Shown: in pieces, positions 50,083 through 55,056 of the stretch
Numbering within the stretch: the stretch's first letter is position 1
Layout: every line of letters starts with the position of its first letter
Assembly: GCA_910577045.1 (NCBI GenBank)
Contig: CAJTLB010000021.1
Span: 1-55,056 of the forward strand
From: an uncultured Lachnospiraceae bacterium
GTDB taxonomy: Bacteria; Bacillota; Clostridia; Lachnospirales; Lachnospiraceae
Reading direction: 5' to 3'
Length of the DNA: 55,056 nt
Program-made: the position numbers and the translations under genes
The notes under the pieces: generated by a model
Database searches by the model: none
What the model saw: the letters and a program-made list of their open reading frames with translations, nothing else
What the model was told of the DNA's origin: nothing

Positions 50083-50823
50083 ATGTTAAAAATATTTATT
50101 TGTGAAGATAACCCATCTGCCCGGCAAAAAATCGCTGACATTATTCAAAAGCGCATTTGTATTGAAGAATATGATATGGAACTTTCATTTTCCACTTCTA
50201 ACCCTTATTGCCTTCTTTCTGCTATTAAAGAGTCTTCTGATACTGGTATCTACTTTTTGGATATTGTTTTAAACTCTGATATTAATGGAATTGAGCTTGC
50301 TTCTAAAATTAGGCAAATCGATCCTCGCGGATTTATTATTTTTATTACTATGTATGAAAATATGTGGCCTCTTACTTTTCAATATAAAGTAGAAGCTATG
50401 GATTATATTGCAAAAAATAACCCAAAATATATTGCCACCCATATTGCAGATTGTTTGAAAAGGGCAAATGAACTATTTACGTCAAATAAAAATTGTTCCC
50501 ATAAACTTTTCCGTATTAAAATAGGCAGCCAAATTGTCACTTTGCCAATGGATAATGTTTTATATTTTGAGCCTTCTTCATCCTCTCATCGGGTTATAGC
50601 CCACACCACTAATGGTACTACTGAATTTTATGGCACAATTAAAGAATTAATTGGGCAGGCTGATGAACGCTTCCTTTTATCACATAGAAAATATCTAGTA
50701 AATAAAAACCATATATCATCTATTGATTTTACTGTATTAAAAATATACTTCCAAAATGGAGAAACTTGTCCTGTTTCCGTTAGGCTGGCAAAACAATTTC
50801 GAAAACTAAATTTTAGTAAATAA
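50083..50823 (+). CDS. LytTR-family response regulator, AgrA/ComE-like
   Basis: This 246-residue protein has a receiver domain (CEDN near the start; phosphoacceptor Asp in YFLDIVLNSDINGIE) and a LytTR DNA-binding domain (about 140-245; LYFEPSSSSHRVIAHT and FLLSHRKYLVNKNHISS). The insertion in the receiver (VLNSDINGIE) is typical of the AgrA/ComE branch. The start is ATG 50083 after AAAGGAAG; a GTG three codons upstream overlaps that site. It is paired with the kinase upstream, in the order kinase-regulator, opposite to the first pair at 45-47 kb. Confidence 0.9.
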   Translation: MLKIFICEDNPSARQKIADIIQKRICIEEYDMELSFSTSNPYCLLSAIKESSDTGIYFLDIVLNSDINGIELASKIRQIDPRGFIIFITMYENMWPLTFQYKVEAMDYIAKNNPKYIATHIADCLKRANELFTSNKNCSHKLFRIKIGSQIVTLPMDNVLYFEPSSSSHRVIAHTTNGTTEFYGTIKELIGQADERFLLSHRKYLVNKNHISSIDFTVLKIYFQNGETCPVSVRLAKQFRKLNFSK

Positions 50824-50833
50824 AATTTTCCCC

Positions 50834-50862
50834 TTTACATTTAATATAAGATCAGTTATAAT
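50834..50862 (+). promoter_or_regulatory. Sigma-A promoter for the tyrS leader
   Basis: TTTACA (50834-50839) and TATAAT (50857-50862) are 17 bp apart. Confidence 0.75.
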
Positions 50863-50869
50863 ACTGTCT

Positions 50870-51141
50870 AATAAATAACCAAATACAGTGACAGGAAAAA
50901 GTAACAATAGGTTACTAGCCCCAGAGAGCAGCCGGCCGGTGCAAGGCTGTAGCTTACCCTATTTGTGAATACATCCTTGAGTTGCAGCCTGAACATATTA
51001 GTAGGGTTTTGCCGGGAGTGCCCGTTATTGCACAGAGTATTAATAGATACTTAATAAGCAGGGGACTGTGAAGTTTCCTGGATTCAGAGGTGGTACCGCA
51101 GCCATTGCCCTCTGTGCCTTTTTAGGCACAGAGGTTTTTTT
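50870..51141 (+). ncRNA. T-box riboswitch (tyrosine) upstream of tyrS
   Basis: The leader shows the full T-box plan: a stem I with AGAGAGC, a specifier region GTGAATACATCC with the tyrosine codon TAC at 50970-50972, the conserved T-box AGAGGTGGTACCGCA (51086-51100) whose TGGT pairs with the tRNA-Tyr ACCA end, and a terminator. Uncharged tRNA-Tyr should favour antitermination and tyrS expression. The tRNA-Tyr gene in the array at 54801 keeps discriminator A, matching TGGT. Confidence 0.96.
51109..51141 (+). terminator. T-box-controlled terminator before tyrS
   Basis: CCTCTGTGCC and GGCACAGAGG form a perfect 10-bp stem followed by seven T. Confidence 0.95.
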
Positions 51142-51216
51142 ATGTATAATATAAAAACTCGCACTAAGGCAATGCGTAGGATACGTGGTACTTTACCTAA
51201 ACATGATTTTATAGAA

Positions 51217-51222
51217 TGGAGG
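51217..51222 (+). promoter_or_regulatory. Ribosome binding site fixing the tyrS start
   Basis: TGGAGG lies 9 bases before ATG 51232. It decides against the in-frame ATG 51142, directly after the terminator. Confidence 0.75.
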
Positions 51223-51231
51223 ATCAAAAAT

Positions 51232-52458
51232 ATGAAAATTTATGATGAATTAGTTGCTAGAGGATTAATTGCCCAAGTAACAGACCAAAAAGAAATTGAA
51301 GAATTAATTAACAATGGAGGTGCACGTTTTTATATTGGTTTTGACCCAACTGCTGATTCTCTCCATGTAGGGCATTTTATGGCCCTTTGCCTAATGAAAC
51401 GGCTGCAAATGGCTGGGAATAAACCTATTGTATTAATTGGCGGCGGTACAGGTTATATTGGGGATCCTTCTGGCAGGACTGATATGCGTTCTATGATGAC
51501 GCCAGAAATAATCCAACACAATTGTGACTGTTTTAAAAAACAAATGGAACGTTTTATTGAATTTGGGGAAGATAAAGCCATTATGGTAAATAATGCAGAC
51601 TGGCTTTTAAAACTAAACTATATTGACTTACTCCGCGATGTAGGCGCACATTTCTCTGTTAATACTATGCTGCGTGCAGAATGTTATAAACAAAGAATGG
51701 AAAAAGGATTATCCTTCCTAGAATTTAATTATATGATTATGCAGGCATATGACTTTTATCATCTCCATAAACATTTTGGCTGTAATATGCAGTTTGGAGG
51801 TGATGACCAATGGTCAAATATGCTTGCTGGGACAGAACTTATCCGCAAAAAAGAGGGCGAGGATGCCTATGCTATGACAATTGTCCTTCTTCTAAATTCA
51901 GAAGGCAAAAAAATGGGAAAAACAGCTAGTGGGGCTGTATGGCTTGATCCAGAAAGAACTTCCCCATTTGAATTTTATCAATATTGGAGAAATGTTTCTG
52001 ACAGCGATGTACTAAAATGTATCCGTATGTTGACTTTCCTGCCGTTAGAAGAAATTAATAAAATGGATCAATGGGAAGGACAGGAACTTAATAAGGCAAA
52101 AGAAATCCTTGCTTTTGAACTTACCAAATTAGTCCATGGAGAAGAAGAGGCAAACAAAGCCCAAAATGCTTCCCATGCGTTATTTACAATGGGCACTGAT
52201 GATTCTAATATGCCTTCTACCCAAATCCAGCCAGACCAGTTTATAGATGGAAAAATTGGTATTTTAGATTTACTTGTTATCTGTAAATTAGCTTCCAGTA
52301 AAAGCGAAGCTAGGCGCTTAGTGACCCAAGGTGGTATTTTTATAGGGGATGAAAAAGTCCTATCAATTGATTTTACACTTACAGAAGAACAATTAAAAAC
52401 TGGCGTAAAAATTAAAAAAGGAAAAAAAGTATTCCACAAAGCATTATTAAAAGAATAA
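51232..52458 (+). CDS. tyrS: Tyrosyl-tRNA synthetase
   Basis: TyrS charges tRNA-Tyr. The class I motifs are HVGHF (HIGH type) and KMGKT (KMSKS type), and the tyrosine-binding DDQW block (FGGDDQWSNMLAG) is present. A C-terminal S4 RNA-binding domain covers about 345-408. The product has 408 residues from ATG 51232, normal for TyrS, and begins MKIYDELVARGLIAQ as in relatives. A longer frame from 51142 would include the leader and is rejected. It follows the tyrosine T-box and ends shortly before a MITE-like inverted repeat that can also terminate. Confidence 0.96.
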   Translation: MKIYDELVARGLIAQVTDQKEIEELINNGGARFYIGFDPTADSLHVGHFMALCLMKRLQMAGNKPIVLIGGGTGYIGDPSGRTDMRSMMTPEIIQHNCDCFKKQMERFIEFGEDKAIMVNNADWLLKLNYIDLLRDVGAHFSVNTMLRAECYKQRMEKGLSFLEFNYMIMQAYDFYHLHKHFGCNMQFGGDDQWSNMLAGTELIRKKEGEDAYAMTIVLLLNSEGKKMGKTASGAVWLDPERTSPFEFYQYWRNVSDSDVLKCIRMLTFLPLEEINKMDQWEGQELNKAKEILAFELTKLVHGEEEANKAQNASHALFTMGTDDSNMPSTQIQPDQFIDGKIGILDLLVICKLASSKSEARRLVTQGGIFIGDEKVLSIDFTLTEEQLKTGVKIKKGKKVFHKALLKE

Positions 52459-52475
52459 TTTAGGAATTTACAAAT

Positions 52476-52583
52476 AAAAAGGATCTGTCGCATTAAACTT
52501 TGATTATATAAGATATAGTATAAAATGTAGCATGGTATTATAATATCTTGTATATGTTTTCTTTAACGCGACAGCCCCTTTTT
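52476..52583. repeat. MITE-like or terminator inverted repeat
   Basis: The ends AAAAAGGATCTGTCGCATTAAA (split here as AAAAAGG, CTGTCGC, TTAAA blocks) and their mirror at 52562-52583 match in the outer 22 bases at all but three positions. A second inner stem, TATATAAGATAT facing ATATCTTGTATA, continues the symmetry after a short mismatch. CTGTCGC resembles ends of IS1182-like elements, an inference. The element lies between convergent tyrS and the ParB-like gene and has T/A runs on both sides, so it can also act as a bidirectional terminator. Confidence 0.65.
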
Positions 52584-53106
52584 ATATTTCATCTTCTACC
52601 GGTTTCCATGCCTTCCCAAAATCTATATCTTTAAATAATGCTGCTAGGCCTGTAATCTGTTTTAACCGTAAAACTTCATCTCGATCCATGCCTAGATGTT
52701 TCGCTATCCATGAATCTGATCTTCCTAATTCGTGGAGCTCTTTTACTATATTACTCATTAAATCTACATTGTGGCTTCCTCTTGCCCGGTTATGCCGTAT
52801 TGTGCTTGCCATACGCTGATCAATAGGTTTATCTATTACAGAGACTGGGAGCATCCCCATTTCCCTGTCATAAATATCTTGGTAATCTAACATAATCCGA
52901 TATCTGTGGAATCCATCTACAATAATATATTCATCCCCTTTCTTATCATAATAACAAACAATAGGCATTGTATATCCATCTGCTTTAATACTTTCATATA
53001 ATAGTTTCATTTCTGGTGGCGCAACTGCATTAGGATTATAATTATTAGGCTTTATTTTTTCAATAGGAACAGGAATTACATGATATACAGGGCTACTATA
53101 CTTCAT
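52582..53106 (-). CDS. ParB/Srx-fold protein, IbrB-like
   Basis: The 174-residue protein has a ParB-type N-terminal domain with IKPNNYNPNAVAPPE, the VDGFHRYR motif and TIRHNRARG, followed by a short HTH-like stretch (SDSWIAKHLGMDRDEVLRLKQ). It lacks the chromosome-partition C-terminal part. It overlaps the PAPS-reductase-like gene by 4 bases (ATGA), as ibrA and ibrB are paired in Escherichia coli, where they affect expression of other genes. The ParB domain may bind CTP or act as a nuclease-like fold; function here is open. GAGGAG precedes the ATG. Confidence 0.82.
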   Translation of the reverse strand: MKYSSPVYHVIPVPIEKIKPNNYNPNAVAPPEMKLLYESIKADGYTMPIVCYYDKKGDEYIIVDGFHRYRIMLDYQDIYDREMGMLPVSVIDKPIDQRMASTIRHNRARGSHNVDLMSNIVKELHELGRSDSWIAKHLGMDRDEVLRLKQITGLAALFKDIDFGKAWKPVEDEI

Positions 53107-54428
53107 ATATTCATCTCCTCTATACTTTTATATTTCGACCGTATGCTTTCAATGCGTCTTTTTTGTTCCTTTGTCATCCCAAATCCCATAAACCTACAAG
53201 TATGATCATTTTTCAAAATACAATAGCACATTCTTTTCCAGCTTGGAATATCCCTTGATGTTTTAATATCATCTGTCTGATCTGGGATTTTCCCTACAAA
53301 TACTACTCTGGATTTTTTATTTAACGTATAATTTGACACTCCATTCCTACGGATTCTATATCCGTGTTCCTTTAATTCTTTTATTGTATCCTCATCCAAA
53401 CCTCCACCTGTTTTATGCCAAAATTCTATTGATGTATTAAATTTCTTTACATAATTATTCCTTAACCTTTTTGGGAGTGTCTCTAAAAGAAATATTGTAT
53501 AAGATCTCCATGTATGCCCTTCTGGCAACGAAATATTCCGATACGCCATTGCTTTTGTTTTTCCATAAATACTTGCAAAATTAGCACCTTGTACCCTGCC
53601 CACTAATTTAACCCATATTTCAGGATCAATTACCCGATACAAATTTAAAGCATCTTTTGAATAATCGTTAAAGGGGGAAGCAACCCTCATTTGAGATATC
53701 TTAAGCCCTGCCATATGGTAAAGATCATATAAACGGTTATAATCATATCCAAATAGATAATTAGCATGCCATACATCTGCAGAAGACCAATCATATAACG
53801 GAGAGGCACACCATACATCTTTAAATTGTTTACTAATCCAACATTCTCCTTTATACCCATACTTTTTATTTACAAAACCACTATATCTTTGTAAAGATTC
53901 ATCTGCCCGTAAGCCCAATAAACATACTGTTTTTTTCTTTCCATATGCAACCCTGTACCATCTTCCAAACTGTTTTGCCAAATCTTCCTGATGCATACGA
54001 TAACGATATGTAGTGATAGGGTTATTTTCCAGGTTAATAACATATTCTTTATCTGGCATTTCCCTAACCCAGCTTTCTTTTTTTGTATCATCCCATGGAT
54101 ACCAATACATTTCATAACTACTAAGTGCCGTTCTTGTTGCCATAGGAAGGCAAAGCCAATATGGCTCTACAATATTTTTATATTTTTCAAATGTCCTTTC
54201 TACATACTCTGTTGTTACAGAATATTGTGCTTCAAAATCTTGGTGGAATAACCCAATCTTTTTCCCCGGATAATATTTTTTTCTATAATCCAACACTAAA
54301 TTTAAAAGCAGACCGCTGTCTTTTCCACCAGAAAAAGAAACATAAATATTATCAAATTCCTCAAAAAGAAACTTTAACCGTTCTTGTAATGCTTCATATA
54401 CATTTTTTTCCAAATACTCTCTTATCAT
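53103..54428 (-). CDS. PAPS reductase-like (DUF3440) protein, IbrA-like
   Basis: This 441-residue protein carries the adenylyl-binding PP-loop motif SFSGGKDSG at about residues 31-39, the GLRADES block, and a long C-terminal region matching DUF3440 (YCILKNDHTCRFMGFG near the end). Relatives include IbrA and DndC-like ATP pyrophosphatase-fold proteins. The reductase CGLH-type cysteine motif of true PAPS reductases is absent, so sulfate reduction is unlikely. It is paired with a ParB-like partner by a 4-base overlap and lies next to a tRNA array, a common site for accessory DNA. Regulatory or defence-related roles are inferred only. Confidence 0.82.
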   Translation of the reverse strand: MIREYLEKNVYEALQERLKFLFEEFDNIYVSFSGGKDSGLLLNLVLDYRKKYYPGKKIGLFHQDFEAQYSVTTEYVERTFEKYKNIVEPYWLCLPMATRTALSSYEMYWYPWDDTKKESWVREMPDKEYVINLENNPITTYRYRMHQEDLAKQFGRWYRVAYGKKKTVCLLGLRADESLQRYSGFVNKKYGYKGECWISKQFKDVWCASPLYDWSSADVWHANYLFGYDYNRLYDLYHMAGLKISQMRVASPFNDYSKDALNLYRVIDPEIWVKLVGRVQGANFASIYGKTKAMAYRNISLPEGHTWRSYTIFLLETLPKRLRNNYVKKFNTSIEFWHKTGGGLDEDTIKELKEHGYRIRRNGVSNYTLNKKSRVVFVGKIPDQTDDIKTSRDIPSWKRMCYCILKNDHTCRFMGFGMTKEQKRRIESIRSKYKSIEEMNI

Positions 54429-54478
54429 CTTATCACCTTATTTTGTAAATTCCATTTTTTGGAATTGTTATGTTAGTT

Positions 54479-54507
54479 AATTTATCATAAAAAACTACCA
54501 ATTTCAA
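54479..54507 (-). promoter_or_regulatory. Promoter for the IbrA/IbrB-like pair
   Basis: Minus strand TTGAAA (54507-54502) and TAAATT (54484-54479) are 17 bp apart. A small hairpin ATTCC/GGAAT (about 54449-54467) lies in the leader. Confidence 0.55.
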
Positions 54508-54545
54508 CAAAATATGGCAAAATTTTGCATTTATTAATTTTTTAC

Positions 54546-54590
54546 AAAAAAAAGCCCTAAACACTATACAAATAGTATTTAAGGCTTTTA
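54546..54590 (-). terminator. Terminator of the tRNA array
   Basis: On the minus strand AAAAGCC-TTAAATACTAT pairs with ATAGTGTTTA-GGGCTTTT, followed by eight T. It lies just after the last tRNA gene. Confidence 0.85.
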
Positions 54591-54592
54591 CA

Positions 54593-54665
<73 letters not shown>

Positions 54666-54712
54666 ATATCTATTTAAAAATACATATGATATTTAGTCCA
54701 TATGTACTAGAG

Positions 54713-54786
<74 letters not shown>

Positions 54787-54800
54787 CTATTTAATTAAAG

Positions 54801-54882
54801 TGGACGGAGAAGGATTCGAACCTTCGAAGGCAGTGCCAGCAGATTTACAGTCTGTCCCCTTTGGCCTCTCGGGAATCCGTCC
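54801..54882 (-). tRNA. tRNA-Tyr (GTA)
   Basis: The 82-base gene has a long variable arm, acceptor GGACGGA/TCCGTCC, discriminator A and anticodon loop CTGTAAA (GTA). Confidence 0.97.
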
Positions 54883-54885
54883 ATA

Positions 54886-54958
54886 AGCCGATGATCGGAC
54901 TCGAACCGATAACCTGCTGATTACAAATCAGCTGCTCTGCCAATTGAGCCACATCGGC
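54886..54958 (-). tRNA. tRNA-Thr (TGT)
   Basis: The 73-base gene has acceptor GCCGATG/CATCGGC, anticodon loop TTTGTAA (TGT) and discriminator T. Confidence 0.97.
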
Positions 54959-54996
54959 ATATTCCTATAGAATATGCACTTTTTATTTAATATCAA

Positions 54997-55056
54997 TGGG
55001 ACCTATAGGGCTCGAACCTATGACCCTCTGCTTGTAAGGCAGATGCTCTCCCAGCT
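54997..55056 (-). tRNA. tRNA-Val (TAC), 5' end outside the window
   Basis: The 3' acceptor strand AGGTCCC, discriminator A, T-arm and anticodon loop CTTACAA (TAC) are present. The 5' acceptor strand is cut by the window edge. Confidence 0.95.

Noticed and set aside
52068..52493. 141-codon minus-strand frame
   Set aside because: It is antisense to tyrS and the inverted repeat.

Overview
The window looks like chromosome from a low-GC, Gram-positive, anaerobic Firmicute, most likely a gut Lachnospiraceae. I judged this from AT-rich DNA, strong AGGAGG ribosome sites, T-box leaders before ileS and tyrS, the gdpP-rplI-dnaB order, an anaerobic sulfatase-maturase-type radical SAM gene, and two AgrC/LytTR signalling pairs. 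GC content was judged by eye and the taxon is inferred.

Layout. 0-5 kb: an HD-GYP c-di-GMP phosphodiesterase gene, murA, a LysM/G5/M23 cell-wall peptidase and a shikimate-kinase-like gene. 5-13.5 kb: a radical SAM/SPASM enzyme, then a minus-strand run ileS-glgP-galE behind a sigma-A promoter and an isoleucine T-box. 13.5-14.9 kb: an unusual hemerythrin/CheX-like/receiver fusion. 14.9-32.5 kb: a carbohydrate-use region built for pectin or rhamnogalacturonan oligosaccharides. It holds an AraC regulator overlapping an unknown nuclease-like gene, a GH4 enzyme with the CHEV motif of alpha-galacturonidases, two cytoplasmic FG-GAP propeller proteins, a gluzincin peptidase, a GH105 unsaturated uronyl hydrolase, an unassigned six-hairpin glycosidase, an LplABC-type ABC importer and a membrane-bound YesS-type regulator. 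None of the sugar enzymes has a visible signal peptide. The picture is import of short oligosaccharides by the ABC system, followed by breakdown in the cytoplasm.

32.7-36.8 kb: pncB, a double-GNAT protein and release factor 3 (prfC). 36.8-40.8 kb: a GT2/GtrA/YfhO trio matching the CsbB-GtcA-YfhO scheme for decorating cell-surface polymers through undecaprenyl-phosphate-sugar. 40.87-41.09 kb: a large imperfect palindrome with internal hairpins, lying between convergent yfhO and dnaB. It could be a structured RNA or a mobile-element relic and is the most intriguing non-coding object here. 41.1-45 kb: gdpP-rplI-dnaB. 45-50.8 kb: two histidine kinase/LytTR regulator pairs flanking an nfeD-stomatin pair. 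Each signalling locus has a helically phased direct repeat upstream (period 22 and 21 bp).

50.8-52.5 kb: tyrS behind a canonical tyrosine T-box. A 108-bp MITE-like inverted repeat follows, then an overlapping ParB-like/PAPS-reductase-like pair resembling IbrB/IbrA. The window ends in a minus-strand tRNA array (Val-Thr-Tyr-fMet-Phe, Val cut by the window edge). No CRISPR array, rRNA gene, prophage or intact transposase was seen.
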